40,248 bases of DNA from Nitrospirae bacterium GWC2_57_13 (GTDB taxonomy: Bacteria; Nitrospirota; UBA9217): the NCBI GenBank assembly GCA_001805055.1, contig MHDZ01000094.1, positions 1 through 40,248 of the forward strand, read 5' to 3'. Both the position numbers and the translations under genes were made by a program. Of this stretch, positions 8,008-16,516 are shown piece after piece (within the stretch, counting starts at the first letter, position 1; the number at the start of each line of letters is the position of its first letter). Below the pieces are notes generated by a model. The model was not told where the DNA came from. It did not search any database and saw only the letters and a list, made by a program, of their open reading frames with translations.

Positions 8008-8635
8008 CCACGACGGGTAGAAGCAACGATGACTCGAACATTGCTGCCGGCGAGATGACCGGTTCGTCGAGCGGCACATGGTCGCCATATCGTTCGCGTA
8101 ATTTCTTTTTAACTTCGGCATGCGACAGGTCGAAGTCCCCCAGGCGCTGCAGGCTCCCGATCTCGATCCCTGCAACCCGCTGATATACCTTCCAGACCAG
8201 CTCGGAACAGTAGATGCGTTCGTCGGACCAGCCAAAGGCGAGATCATAGTTCCTTCCCAGGAAGGACATTCCCAGGGCCTTCATTTTCTTCAGCACCGCC
8301 AGCGTCAACACTTGATCCGCATCCTTCAGCCGCTTGACCACATAATGCCCCTTTTCTCCGCGCCGGACCCATTCCGAAAAAGGTGTGAGCTTCACCGGCT
8401 GCACAGCCTCGAGCACCACAGGCTTTCCACGCAGGATGAAGATGATCCCCATATGGCTGTACCGGGATCCTGTTGCGAGCTGGATCGCCCTGCTCTGGGA
8501 CGAACGCGACGCCTGAAAGATGATGTCCCCGTCCCTGAATGTTCCTTCGACTGCTGATGCGGCAACGGGAGAGAGAAGGAGGATGGCGGAGAGGACGATG
8601 CGCAGGAGCCGGACTGAATGGACGGCCGAACTCAT
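7988..8635 (-). CDS. YiiX-like permuted papain-fold amidase, exported
   Basis: A 215-residue protein with an N-terminal signal peptide (residues 1 to about 28, IVLSAILLLSPVAASA). It then has FRDGDIIFQ, SRYSHMGIIF with H61, VLEAV, and YCSELVWKVY with the presumed nucleophile C143. This order (His before Cys) marks the permuted NlpC/P60-like family (YiiX/YebB, peptidase family C92), thought to hydrolyse amide or acyl bonds in the envelope. It overlaps the Yip1-family gene upstream by 4 bases (ATGA), so translation is coupled. Its 3' end overlaps the convergent GNAT gene by 20 bases. Confidence 0.85.
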   Translation of the reverse strand: MSSAVHSVRLLRIVLSAILLLSPVAASAVEGTFRDGDIIFQASRSSQSRAIQLATGSRYSHMGIIFILRGKPVVLEAVQPVKLTPFSEWVRRGEKGHYVVKRLKDADQVLTLAVLKKMKALGMSFLGRNYDLAFGWSDERIYCSELVWKVYQRVAGIEIGSLQRLGDFDLSHAEVKKKLRERYGDHVPLDEPVISPAAMFESSLLLPVVVKGRMK

Positions 8636-9264
8636 CGCATGATCCCATCAAAGATCATTACAACGAGGGCGATGGGAAGGATGACGATCAAGGCGGCAAT
8701 GCTCGTGGTGGCCAGGGCCTTCCAGGCAGAGAACCGGTGGGCTTCGCCAAGGCATTTGAGATAGACGATCAATGCCCAGAAGGCCATAACGATCTCGACC
8801 AGGTAGAACCCGATAACGGTGAAGGACAGGGAAAGGCTTTCGTCAAGGATGGGCGTTTCGCTCGTGAAGAGCTCGCGTCCGAACAGGAGATACTCTGGCA
8901 CCCAAAGAAGCAGCGCCCAGATAATGGGGATGTTGGACCAGGCCACGGCTGAGCGAACCTCGGCCTGCCCGGCCTGCCCGCCGAGCCATGTGCCGGTCCA
9001 GGAAAGAACAAGACCGCTCAGGTAGAGCGTGATGAGTCCGCTGATCGGACCGAACATCGCGCAGACGGCAAAGACCGCGGCGGTCGACAGCTTGTCACCC
9101 AGGCTGAAGAGCGAGGCATTGTCCAGGGCCTGCGACAGGCCTCCGAGCATGGCCAGGACCAGCACGAGCCGCGCCGGGTCCGTCTCGAGCACCTGCCGCA
9201 TCGTATAACGCGGCCTGGTCCAGATCGAAAGCCACGGATTGAGATAGCTGTCAGGCTTCGTCAA
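8632..9264 (-). CDS. Yip1-family integral membrane protein
   Basis: A 210-residue protein. A short amphipathic N-terminus, LNPWLSIWTRPRYTMRQVLE, resembles the 'P-W-x-x-x-I-W/F-x-x-P' opening of Yip1-domain proteins. It is followed by five hydrophobic segments between residues 30 and 208. Bacterial Yip1 proteins are of unknown function and are often next to envelope genes. The stop codon overlaps the start of the amidase gene (ATGA), so the pair is likely one unit. No signal peptide is present. Confidence 0.72.
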   Translation of the reverse strand: MTKPDSYLNPWLSIWTRPRYTMRQVLETDPARLVLVLAMLGGLSQALDNASLFSLGDKLSTAAVFAVCAMFGPISGLITLYLSGLVLSWTGTWLGGQAGQAEVRSAVAWSNIPIIWALLLWVPEYLLFGRELFTSETPILDESLSLSFTVIGFYLVEIVMAFWALIVYLKCLGEAHRFSAWKALATTSIAALIVILPIALVVMIFDGIMR

Positions 9265-9361
9265 TGAACGGCTCCTTGTTCCCTGCGGATCATGCGCGCC
9301 CTGCCCGCTGCTGCGCTTGAAGATCTGCGCCCGGAAATCCCTTCCAGCCCATCAGCTCTTG

Positions 9362-10720
9362 TCATATCTTCGGCAGCCTGGCCAGCGCTTCCCTGATCTT
9401 CGCTTCGGGATATTCGTAGTCCGTGAGCTTTCCTTCGTGGTAGTCTGCATAGGCCTGGAGGTCCAGGTACCCATGGCCGCTCAGGTTGAAGAGGATGGTT
9501 TTCTGCTTGCCTTCCTCCTTCGCCCTGATCGCCTCGTCAATTGCCGCCCGTATGGCATGGGCGCTCTCGGGCGCAGGGATGATCGCCTCGGTATTGGCGA
9601 ACTGGATCGCGGCTTCGAACACCGTGGTCTGGGGATAGGCAACAGCCTCGATGAGCTTGTCATGATAGAGCTGGGATACGAGCTGCGAATCGCCGTGGTA
9701 CCGCAGGCCGCCGGCGTGAATGCCCGGAGGCATGAAGTCATGGCCCAGCGTATACATGGTCATATAGGGGGTGAGCCCGGCCACGTCGCCGAAATCATAG
9801 CGGAACTCGCCCTTGGTGAGCGTGGGGCACGAGGCCGGCTCCACAGCGACGATGCGGACGTTTTTCTTCTTTCCCGCCAGCTTATCATGCAAAAAGGGAA
9901 ATCCGATACCGGCCAGGTTGCTTCCGCCTCCGCAGCAGCCGATCACCACATCGGGATAGTCGCCGACGATCTCCATCTGCTTCTGCGCCTCGAGGCCGAT
10001 CACGGTCTGGTGCAGACAGACATGGTTCAGCACGGATCCGAGAGCATAGTTTGTGTCATCGTGTGTGGCTGCGTCCTCCACGGCCTCGGAGATCGCGATG
10101 CCCAGGCTGCCGGGGCTGTCGGGGTCGAGCTCGAGGATCTTGCGGCCCGAGTTCGTGAGCTTGGTGGGGCTTGCGTGGACCGTTGCCCCCCAGGTCTCCA
10201 TGGCGATCCTCCGGTAGGGCTTCTGGGAAAAGCTCACCTTCACCATATAGACAGTCACATCGAGGCCGAAGAGTCTCCCGGCCAGTGCCATGGCCGTGCC
10301 CCACTGGCCCGCGCCGGTCTCGGTGGCTATGCGCTTGACACCCGCCTTCTTGTTGTAGTAGGCCTGGGGAATGGCGGTGTTTGGCTTGTGGCTTCCTGCG
10401 GGACTGACGCCTTCATATTTGTAGTAGATCTTCGCCGGTGTCTTGAGCGCCGCCTCGAGCCGGTGTGCCCGAAACAAGGGCGCCGGCCGCCAGAGGGTAT
10501 AAATGTCCAGGACCTCCTGGGGAATGTCGATCCACCGCTCCTGGCTCACTTCCTGCTCGATCAGCGCCATCGGGAAAATCGGCGTAAGGTCCTGGGGGCC
10601 GATAGGCTGCTGCGTTGCCGGATGGAGCGGCGGCTTCGGCAGGTTCGGCATATCAGCCATGATGTTATACCACTTGGAGGGTATCTCCTTGTCGGAAAGC
10701 AAGATCTTGGTCTGTCTCAT
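9362..10720 (-). CDS. trpB: Tryptophan synthase beta chain, TrpB2 type
   Basis: A 452-residue PLP enzyme. The PLP lysine is K112 in [15 protein letters not shown]134 lies in ETGAGQWG, and the phosphate-binding loop reads [11 protein letters not shown]. The length (about 450 rather than 400) and the N-terminal extension with WYNI and PLFRAHRLE identify the TrpB2 subgroup, which condenses serine with indole and often works without TrpA. No trpA or other tryptophan gene lies nearby, so this may be an indole-salvage enzyme or a serine-dependent relative. A radical SAM gene lies upstream on the same strand, with a gap of about 170 bases. Confidence 0.93.
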   Translation of the reverse strand: MRQTKILLSDKEIPSKWYNIMADMPNLPKPPLHPATQQPIGPQDLTPIFPMALIEQEVSQERWIDIPQEVLDIYTLWRPAPLFRAHRLEAALKTPAKIYYKYEGVSPAGSHKPNTAIPQAYYNKKAGVKRIATETGAGQWGTAMALAGRLFGLDVTVYMVKVSFSQKPYRRIAMETWGATVHASPTKLTNSGRKILELDPDSPGSLGIAISEAVEDAATHDDTNYALGSVLNHVCLHQTVIGLEAQKQMEIVGDYPDVVIGCCGGGSNLAGIGFPFLHDKLAGKKKNVRIVAVEPASCPTLTKGEFRYDFGDVAGLTPYMTMYTLGHDFMPPGIHAGGLRYHGDSQLVSQLYHDKLIEAVAYPQTTVFEAAIQFANTEAIIPAPESAHAIRAAIDEAIRAKEEGKQKTILFNLSGHGYLDLQAYADYHEGKLTDYEYPEAKIREALARLPKI

Positions 10721-10888
10721 GCACTTCCTCCTGCAAAAAATTTAAGCTGACCCGGGGCAGCAGCCAGCGGGCAGAACAGAGGGACTGCCGCGCCCAAGCA
10801 GCGCACGCTGCGGCCTGTAAAAACAGCCGTAGACTAACACACTTTTCGGCCAAACGCAATATTATGTAAAGCCTTTCTAAAACCATTA

Positions 10889-11830
10889 TCAAGGCTTTTT
10901 GTGCAAGACTCCAGGGTCATCAACAAAGCAGCGGGGGTCAGGCGCAGCAAGGTCTCCTGCCAAAAGGAATCCATGGGCCGGACATCCGCCGTGGCACTGT
11001 TCGTGGAGCCTGCATGTTTTTTTCGGACAGGCATTGCCCTGGAACTGCCGGAAGAAATCAAGTTTCTGATCATGCCAGATCGCATCAAAAGGATCTTCAA
11101 GGATATTGCCGAGCCGGAATTCCTCTGTCCCGAAGAACAGATTGCAGGGATAGACGGACCCGTCAGGCATCACTCCGAGCTTCGTGGTGCCTGCAGGGCA
11201 CCGGACCCGGGCAAGATGCGGATAGTGTTCCACATCAGGCAGGAATCCCGAGCAGTAGACTCCGCCCGCTCCATCGCCATGAAGGCCGAGCGCGTCAAGG
11301 TAGCTCGGAAACGGCACTGCCTGCGGAAGTTCCTGTATAGTGAGAGCATCGCGGTAGATAAGATAGAAGCGGGAAGGACCGAGCAGCAGGATCTCCCGGA
11401 CAAGTCTCCGGTCCAGACTGTCGTGAAAGACCGACTTTACCACCGGCCGGTGCTGTTTCACAAAGCTTTTGACCGCCTCAAGCTCCTTGCGGTCATTGAC
11501 TGAAAGGCCGAGCACAATACTGCTGCCTGACGAGGCGAGCTCGGAAAGCAGGGAAAGATTAGAGCCGTTCGAACTGAGATTGACCCTGAGGCTTGCTGCC
11601 AGGGTCTCGCTGGTCATATCGAGAATGTCCGGATGCAGTGTCGGTTCGCCGCCCATGATGTCAATGGTCCTTACGCCCTGCTGACGGCAGATCTGGAGCA
11701 AAGCGCGAAACCGGTCCATGGACATGTCAGGCATCGGCGGCATATCTTTGTTGAAACAGAAAGCGCAGGCGCGGTTGCACCGCAGCGTGGGGTAGAGCTG
11801 GATGTAGTCAGGAGCTGAGATCATGAACAC
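10889..11830 (-). CDS. Radical SAM/SPASM-domain protein
   Basis: A 313-residue protein. The radical SAM cluster motif CNRACAFC (C18, C22, C25) follows YIQLYPTLR, and GGEPTLHPDI marks the SAM-binding GGE loop. The C-terminal third is rich in cysteines: RCPAGTTKLGVMPDGSVYPCNLF, then CPKKTC and CHGGCPAHG. This is the layout of a SPASM domain with one or two auxiliary 4Fe-4S clusters. Such proteins modify peptides or proteins, or make cofactors. No short precursor peptide was found next to it, so the substrate is unknown. A 13-base-loop hairpin overlaps its stop codon without a T-run. Confidence 0.86.
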   Translation of the reverse strand: MFMISAPDYIQLYPTLRCNRACAFCFNKDMPPMPDMSMDRFRALLQICRQQGVRTIDIMGGEPTLHPDILDMTSETLAASLRVNLSSNGSNLSLLSELASSGSSIVLGLSVNDRKELEAVKSFVKQHRPVVKSVFHDSLDRRLVREILLLGPSRFYLIYRDALTIQELPQAVPFPSYLDALGLHGDGAGGVYCSGFLPDVEHYPHLARVRCPAGTTKLGVMPDGSVYPCNLFFGTEEFRLGNILEDPFDAIWHDQKLDFFRQFQGNACPKKTCRLHEQCHGGCPAHGFLLAGDLAAPDPRCFVDDPGVLHKKP

Positions 11831-11845
11831 TCCAAAATAGTTTTA

Positions 11846-11990
11846 CACCACGGATGAACACGGATTCACACGGATATAAATCATTAAAACTTTTTTAGCC
11901 GCGAATGGCCGCACATTATCACGAATAACCGCTGAAATGTTTTATTTGTGTTCTGGTTTCAAATCCGTGTCCATCCGTGTAAATCCGTGG
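11846..11990. repeat. Inverted pair of CACGGAT triplets, 10-base period
   Basis: The left arm (11848-11875) holds three copies of CACGGAT spaced by three bases. The right arm (11963-11990) holds three more copies in the opposite orientation. The centre carries related 7-mers (CGCGAAT, CGCACAT, CACGAAT) with the same 10-base spacing. The right arm ends exactly at the stop codon of the glycosylase gene. Sequences of this type occur between genes in many environmental bacteria. Their function is not established. Confidence 0.8.
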
Positions 11991-12812
11991 CTAAATAATG
12001 ACGTATGTCCTCCCCACCTTCTTAATAAACCCCTCCTTCCCCAGTTGAGCCAGGTTCTTCTTCACCTGCTCCCGGTCCATGCCGACGGCCTTCGTGATCT
12101 GCGGTCCGGTGAGCGGCTCACCTCCCACCAGGGCCTTCAATATCCTGCCCCGGACCTGGCGGTTCGAGTTCTCAAAGGGACTCTGGCGTGTGTAGTGGGC
12201 GCTGCGACGGTTCGGGTTTCCTTCTTTGCTCTTGAGCATGGCGCCGAAGTCCATCAATGCATTGTACCACCTTCCAGCGTGCTTCCTGTCCAGTGTCTCT
12301 TCGACGAGCGGGAGGATATCGACGTCCCGGACGCCCTTCTTGTCCTGAAAAAACTCATGGATAAACACGCGCCGGATGTTCGTATCCATGACGACCACAG
12401 GCTTGTTGAAGGCAAAAGCCGCCACAGCGCCCGCAGTATAGGGCCCGATCCCGGGAAGCTTGATCAGTTCAGCGGGATCGGCGGGCAGCTTGCCCTGATG
12501 CCCGGCCACCACCTGCTGCGCCAGCCTCTTGAGAGAAAGTGCGCGGCGGTTGTAGCCCATGCCGGACCATATCCTGAGCAGCCGCGCCAGGGGCGCCCGT
12601 GCCAGGGAGGCAAGATTCGGAAAGGCTCTCAGGAACTCCCGGTACTTTCCCGTCACGCGCTCCACCTGGGTCTGCTGCAGCATGATCTCGGACACGAGGA
12701 TATGGTAGGGATCATCGGTCTTGCGCCAGGGAAGGTCGCGGCCCTGTTTGCGGTAGTGATCGTATACCTTTCTCCGAAACGATCGGATTGTGGACGGCGT
12801 CAGTCGCTTCAT
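11991..12812 (-). CDS. MutY/MIG-like DNA glycosylase lacking Fe-S cluster
   Basis: A 273-residue HhH-GPD DNA glycosylase. It has EIMLQQTQV with the MutY-type catalytic E42, the helix-hairpin-helix LPGIGPYTAGAV, and VVMDTNIRR with the catalytic D143. MutY would remove adenine opposite 8-oxoguanine; the related MIG enzymes remove thymine from G:T pairs. The tyrosine in GPYT occurs in both groups. The four cysteines of the usual 4Fe-4S cluster are replaced by a region reading KEGNPNRRSAHYTRQ, and the whole protein contains no cysteine. The NUDIX-like C-terminal domain is missing; instead, residues 220-273 form a winged-helix-like module. The start ATG overlaps the DprA-like gene (ATGA). Confidence 0.86.
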   Translation of the reverse strand: MKRLTPSTIRSFRRKVYDHYRKQGRDLPWRKTDDPYHILVSEIMLQQTQVERVTGKYREFLRAFPNLASLARAPLARLLRIWSGMGYNRRALSLKRLAQQVVAGHQGKLPADPAELIKLPGIGPYTAGAVAAFAFNKPVVVMDTNIRRVFIHEFFQDKKGVRDVDILPLVEETLDRKHAGRWYNALMDFGAMLKSKEGNPNRRSAHYTRQSPFENSNRQVRGRILKALVGGEPLTGPQITKAVGMDREQVKKNLAQLGKEGFIKKVGRTYVII

Positions 12813-13417
12813 GCCTTAGTATTCAACAGTCGCACACCCAGTGCCGTAAGATTACCATTTGCCGGGCTTTCGAGTGTCGCAACCGGCTTGCCCCAGGAAA
12901 GAATCTCGCGACAAAGCATTTCGGTCTTGCCTCCCGGCGCGGCAGAGGCGACAAAAATCTTATCCGCTAGCGCAGCCACGAAACGATTCCTGATCAATGC
13001 CGTCTCAGCCGTCATTCGCTTCTCTCTGGAGGGGAACGGGGAGAGAAAGAGCAGACGGCTCTCGGCGAGCGGGGTCCTGTGCTCCGTTTTGAGCCGCATG
13101 GTCTCGATGCTCCTGGCCGGGCAAAGGATGACCGGCTGCTTCCCCCGGAGCAGAATATTCAGACATTCCTGCTCCATGGGCGAATGAAACCCGCCGATCA
13201 CCGTCACACCGTCATCACGCCATTTCTTTGCAAGGTCATAGGTTTTGATGATCAGATCGCCGGGGCACTTGGATGAGCAGAAAAAGGCCATTTTTTTCTC
13301 TTTGAGGATGTCGAGGCTTCCCAGTACGGCGATCCTTTCTGGTGCATGCTCGGCGAGATAGTTTCTCAGGCCCGCCGGATAATGTAAGTCGCCCTGATTA
13401 ATGTATTGAATGCCCAT
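12809..13417 (-). CDS. DprA-like Rossmann-fold protein
   Basis: A 202-residue protein resembling the central Rossmann domain of DprA/Smf. It has MAFFCSSKCPGDLIIKTYDLA, then VTVIGGFHSPMEQECLNILL, then a DprA-like stretch LLFLSPFPSREKR, followed by IRNRFVAALADKIFVASAAPGGKTEMLC. DprA binds single-stranded DNA and loads RecA during transformation. This copy is short, lacks the N-terminal SAM-like and C-terminal winged-helix domains, and may do a different job. The ATG at 13417 is preferred over an upstream in-frame start 39 codons earlier, because the upstream residues look unlike the family. It overlaps the glycosylase start by 4 bases, which suggests the two products act together. Confidence 0.7.
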   Translation of the reverse strand: MGIQYINQGDLHYPAGLRNYLAEHAPERIAVLGSLDILKEKKMAFFCSSKCPGDLIIKTYDLAKKWRDDGVTVIGGFHSPMEQECLNILLRGKQPVILCPARSIETMRLKTEHRTPLAESRLLFLSPFPSREKRMTAETALIRNRFVAALADKIFVASAAPGGKTEMLCREILSWGKPVATLESPANGNLTALGVRLLNTKA

Positions 13418-13600
13418 GCCGGCTTTACCCTTGGAAAAATCAGCTTGATAATCATTACGCTGTGCGGCTAGATTAATGCAGCTCATCCACCGCGTGTGGA
13501 AGTAAAGAATCAAGAAGCTCCTGATCAGTTGCAATATGGTTGCAATCGCAACCGCTTGTGTTTCCAGGGGTTATCAGCCTGCTACGCCCGACAATTGCTT

Positions 13601-15262
13601 TTATTCTTGTGGATGGTTGCAATCCGGCTGTTCGGGACCGGGATACCATCGTGCCGCCTTGGTAGCACCGTGAACATGGACGACCTTTTCTTTTACCAGC
13701 TCACGCAACAATACCTGTATCTCACTTCGCGAGTTAGACGGAAGCACCTGCCTCAATTCCTTCATTCTCGAACCTGTTATCTCGTTGGCTCTTATGTGTT
13801 TGACGAGAAGCGCCTTGTTTGTTTCCCGGTCCAGTCCCTTCTTTCGGGTATGCACCCCTTTTGCGCCAATCGCCGCGTAAAGACTATGTGACAGCAGGTA
13901 GCGTGTACCCTTACCCCGCCCTATTGACTCCACAATGCCGGACTCGATCAGTCCTGGCAAACGATCTCTCAGATAATCCGGCAATGGCAGTTCCCGATGC
14001 AGATAATCCAAGGCAAGAAAATCGTACGTGGAAAAAGATCGGAGCCGCTCCTCTCCAAGCCGCTCCATAAAGCGAACAAAATTCGGATTCTTCACAACGC
14101 CTTCCAGCGTCAGTCGCACTTCGTGCGCGGACGTCCCGGAAAAGCTCGGCAACGCTTTCCCCTGTCGAATTGCGCTTTCAAACATCAGGTTCATGCCCTG
14201 GCCGGATCTCTCGATCAATCCGCACTTGGCCAGAGCTTCCGCAAGGCGACGGTTGCGGGGATTTTGCTGATCAAGAATATTCTCCGGAGAGATTCCAGGG
14301 GGGAAGCCGCCGGGGCTCACGACCTCAAGCCTGTGCATAAACTGTCTGATGAATATAGAACCACCCAGTCGGTAATCACGATGCGCCACGGCATTCAAGA
14401 GGGCTTCCCGGACAGACACTTCGTCGAACGTCGGCAGGTCCATCCGGAACAGACCGTCCTGATAGCTTTGGCGGTCATTGCGCAGGTTGATCTTGTTCCA
14501 TATTGCATCCTGCCAAAGAAAGAAGCCTTCCCGCAACTCCTCACGGTCCGCAGCGGGACCGGAAGCATCAGAAGAGCGGTACTCGAAAACCAATTCAGCC
14601 TGCGCGAGCCAACGCCCCAGGGCTGCGCGGGTGCCGAACAGGATCAATGCCGCATAGGTAACCTGTTCATCCACCAGCAATTCAGCATTGGTCAACGTTT
14701 CGTTGTCGGTCCAGCCGGCCTTCCGCTCGTCACGCGTTTTTTTCGCCCAGCGGGCGCGGAACGTTGAAATAGCCTCCGATGACAAATCCGCAAGGACTGC
14801 GCCGGAGCAGGGCTCTGCCGAAAAATCCGGGCCCGTCTCGGCGAAGATGGTTTTCAACTCCGCATCAGCCATGCTGATGAGCTCATCCCCTGCGCGCTTC
14901 AGAAAACGCCCGTCGATCTGCCAGACTGTGCCGGGCAGTCGTGGCGGCACATGTACTACCAACACGCGACCTTCAGTAGTATGGATTTCCTCAACCGGTA
15001 TGCGATGCGATAGACGATCGTGCAAGCCCGCCTCGGTACGTCCGGGTTCTGCAAAGGCGGTTGTCCCGACGATCCGGCGCGGACGCAGATCCGTCACGCC
15101 AAGAATGATCTTGCCGCCGCCCTCATTTGCGAGGGCCACGCAATACTGTACCAGTTTCTCGAAATGGAAGTTGTTTTTGGCTTCCTTGAATTCGAGGTTC
15201 GCGCCCTCCGGTTCGCCGAGCCATTGCTGCAACTGTTCGAGGCTTGTGTTCAAGATACTCAC
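13601..15262 (-). CDS. AlbA_2/Schlafen-like ATP-binding protein (divergent AAA-4/RecG-like)
   Basis: A 553-residue protein. The AlbA_2 (AAA-4) domain lies at residues 12-135, opening with ANLEFKEAKNN and VALANEGGGKIILGVTD. A middle domain follows, then a HATPase-like segment with SVREALLNAVAHRDYRLGG and SPGGFPPGI. The C-terminal part has winged-helix-like sequence (KALLVKHIRANEITG, then SNSRSEIQVLLRELVKEK). Proteins of this type are often encoded inside type I restriction-modification and other defence loci and are annotated as transcriptional regulators or ATP-binding proteins. The start is GTG at 15262, which overlaps the stop of an upstream broken frame (GTGA). The gene has G+C content like the chromosome. 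Confidence 0.85.
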   Translation of the reverse strand: MSILNTSLEQLQQWLGEPEGANLEFKEAKNNFHFEKLVQYCVALANEGGGKIILGVTDLRPRRIVGTTAFAEPGRTEAGLHDRLSHRIPVEEIHTTEGRVLVVHVPPRLPGTVWQIDGRFLKRAGDELISMADAELKTIFAETGPDFSAEPCSGAVLADLSSEAISTFRARWAKKTRDERKAGWTDNETLTNAELLVDEQVTYAALILFGTRAALGRWLAQAELVFEYRSSDASGPAADREELREGFFLWQDAIWNKINLRNDRQSYQDGLFRMDLPTFDEVSVREALLNAVAHRDYRLGGSIFIRQFMHRLEVVSPGGFPPGISPENILDQQNPRNRRLAEALAKCGLIERSGQGMNLMFESAIRQGKALPSFSGTSAHEVRLTLEGVVKNPNFVRFMERLGEERLRSFSTYDFLALDYLHRELPLPDYLRDRLPGLIESGIVESIGRGKGTRYLLSHSLYAAIGAKGVHTRKKGLDRETNKALLVKHIRANEITGSRMKELRQVLPSNSRSEIQVLLRELVKEKVVHVHGATKAARWYPGPEQPDCNHPQE

Positions 15263-15413
15263 TGCACCGTCCCCTTCTTCCTCTCCACAATCTTTATCTC
15301 TTCTTTCGTGAGGTAGGAGAGCTTATATACCTGCGGTGGCTTGTTAGTGTGAGCCGGGCTGCAAATTTACCATGACGCGCCTGCTGTATTCTGCCCTTGA
15401 TGTCGTGCAGTTC
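15259..15413 (-). pseudogene. 3' remnant of a gene upstream of the AlbA_2 gene
   Basis: Reading the minus strand into the start of the AlbA_2 gene, about 30 codons stay open (from about 15357) and end in a TGA at 15259-15261. The last residues are KPPQVYKLSYLTKEEIKIVERKKG. This reads like a genuine C-terminus, similar to the 'LTEEEIxIVE' tails of DNA methyltransferases. In another frame just upstream, residues ELHDIKGRIQQAR recall the N-terminus of DUF1016/YhcG nucleases. The stop overlaps the AlbA_2 GTG (GTGA), so an intact gene once fed translation into it. Both family suggestions are weak. What is clear is a coding tail without a body. Confidence 0.4.
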
Positions 15414-15584
15414 TTACTGCGCATTTCATTCCGCAATCCGCAATCTGAATGCCATCTTTTCACATCTCACAGGATCAATTCAATGTCGCGTGCAAAGAAA
15501 CTGGCCTTTAATCCATCCCGCCGCAATACGCTCGGGGAACAAGCCTCCCCAAAAGTGCCAAAAATTTCTTCCACCCTCTCGTCG
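15414..15584. other. Intergenic stretch with short direct repeat
   Basis: This stretch lies between the remnant and the deoxyribosyltransferase-like gene. It contains a short tandem repeat (ATTGCGG twice, read on the minus strand, near 15430-15445) of a kind common between genes. A minus-strand frame (15467 to about 15590) would encode VDDERVEEIFGTFGEACSP and a tail, but it has no ribosome binding site. I cannot tell whether it is a real small gene or leftover sequence. Confidence 0.35.
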
Positions 15585-16505
15585 TCAACTGTGAGTGCGT
15601 TTGCCGAGTACCGCGCAAATGAGGTTATAAAGCTGTTCCTGTAAATCCTCCGCCGTTTTCCAGACAACGTGATTGTATTGTCGGGTATCGAAGTGAACGT
15701 TATCTAAGTCGTCCTCGCGTACGCACCAGATGATCGGCCGCTTGAGGCCGAGAGCATAACCAGCTTCAAAATAAACGCCCTGTTTCTGCTGCGTCACATC
15801 CGCAATCATGAACGCTGAATCCTTGATGTCGGCGATGATCTTAGCATCAATACGGTCTAAGTGCGGCTCTTTATCCACTCGATGAGGTTTGTAACCGGCC
15901 CTCTCCACGGCGATCTTGATGCCGTTTTCCCAAAGGGCATCGAGTGACTTATCGAATGACATCGCGATAAAAGCCCGATCCTTAAAAGCTGATTTAGTTG
16001 CATGACTGTCAAGATAGACCCACCCATCTGTTAAAATTACGACGTTTAAGACGGAAGTTCCTATGGTCTTATCTTGTGCGACGAACCGCCTATCTTCCAA
16101 AGACTTTACAAGATACCGGAGTTCATCAGGATTGCTCGCCCATGCCAGCGGGTAATCATGAGTCAGATTCAAGGATACTTTCGCACCGGGATAATCTGTT
16201 CTCTTCTCTATTGCTCGCAACAGCAGAAGTTGCTTTTCCAAAGGGCTGCGATTCGTGATGTTTTTCAATACATCTTCGAGAATATCACTACTTATTTCAG
16301 GAGGACTCAGATTACTTTCATAGTGGTCCCTGATCCATGAAGACAGCATTGAGCCTCGCGGCTTACCCTGCACCATAGCCTCGGCAGTGCTCGTAATGAA
16401 ATAAGGGCCGCATACGGGACATTTGTAACCTTTGTGGCGGCCAAAGTCCGCCGCTTCAATAATCGCGGCTTTCGTTTGGCAAATTCGGCAGTTAACATCT
16501 ATCAT
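15585..16505 (-). CDS. Zinc-ribbon protein with deoxyribosyltransferase-like C-terminal domain
   Basis: A 306-residue protein. Residues 6-32 form a zinc ribbon (C6, C9, C29, C32: CRIC and CPVC). A helical middle part follows. The C-terminal domain (about 177-300) opens with AFIAMSFDKSLDALWENGIKIAVERAGY, continues with IDAKIIADIKDSAFMIADVTQQKQGVYFEAGYALGL and ends in an alpha/beta fold. D236 and E247 sit where nucleoside 2-deoxyribosyltransferase-like and TIR-like domains keep their acidic residues, so nucleotide or NAD hydrolysis is conceivable. The gene is visibly lower in G+C than its neighbours and starts 11 bases after the HEPN-like gene ends. I infer a defence effector; this is untested. 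Confidence 0.72.
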   Translation of the reverse strand: MIDVNCRICQTKAAIIEAADFGRHKGYKCPVCGPYFITSTAEAMVQGKPRGSMLSSWIRDHYESNLSPPEISSDILEDVLKNITNRSPLEKQLLLLRAIEKRTDYPGAKVSLNLTHDYPLAWASNPDELRYLVKSLEDRRFVAQDKTIGTSVLNVVILTDGWVYLDSHATKSAFKDRAFIAMSFDKSLDALWENGIKIAVERAGYKPHRVDKEPHLDRIDAKIIADIKDSAFMIADVTQQKQGVYFEAGYALGLKRPIIWCVREDDLDNVHFDTRQYNHVVWKTAEDLQEQLYNLICAVLGKRTHS

Positions 16506-16516
16506 TGGTTTCTCCG

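Noticed and set aside
9317-10750. Long plus-strand open frame (477 codons) opposite trpB
   Set aside because: It mirrors the TrpB2 gene exactly; long antisense frames are expected in high-GC genes. Its translation is rich in Arg, Gly and His without any recognisable domain.
10869-10899. Hairpin AAAGCCTT...AAGGCTTT at the end of the radical SAM gene
   Set aside because: The stem overlaps the stop codon and is followed by ACATAAT rather than a T-run, so it is not called a terminator.
13538-13553. Short palindrome GGTTGC-AATC-GCAACC downstream of the AlbA_2 gene
   Set aside because: Only six base pairs and no T-run; too weak to call as a terminator or operator.
15467-15667. Minus-strand 66-codon frame at the end of the deoxyribosyltransferase-like gene
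   Set aside because: It overlaps that gene's 3' end in another frame and has no ribosome binding site, so it is not called as a gene; the possibility is noted in the intergenic entry.
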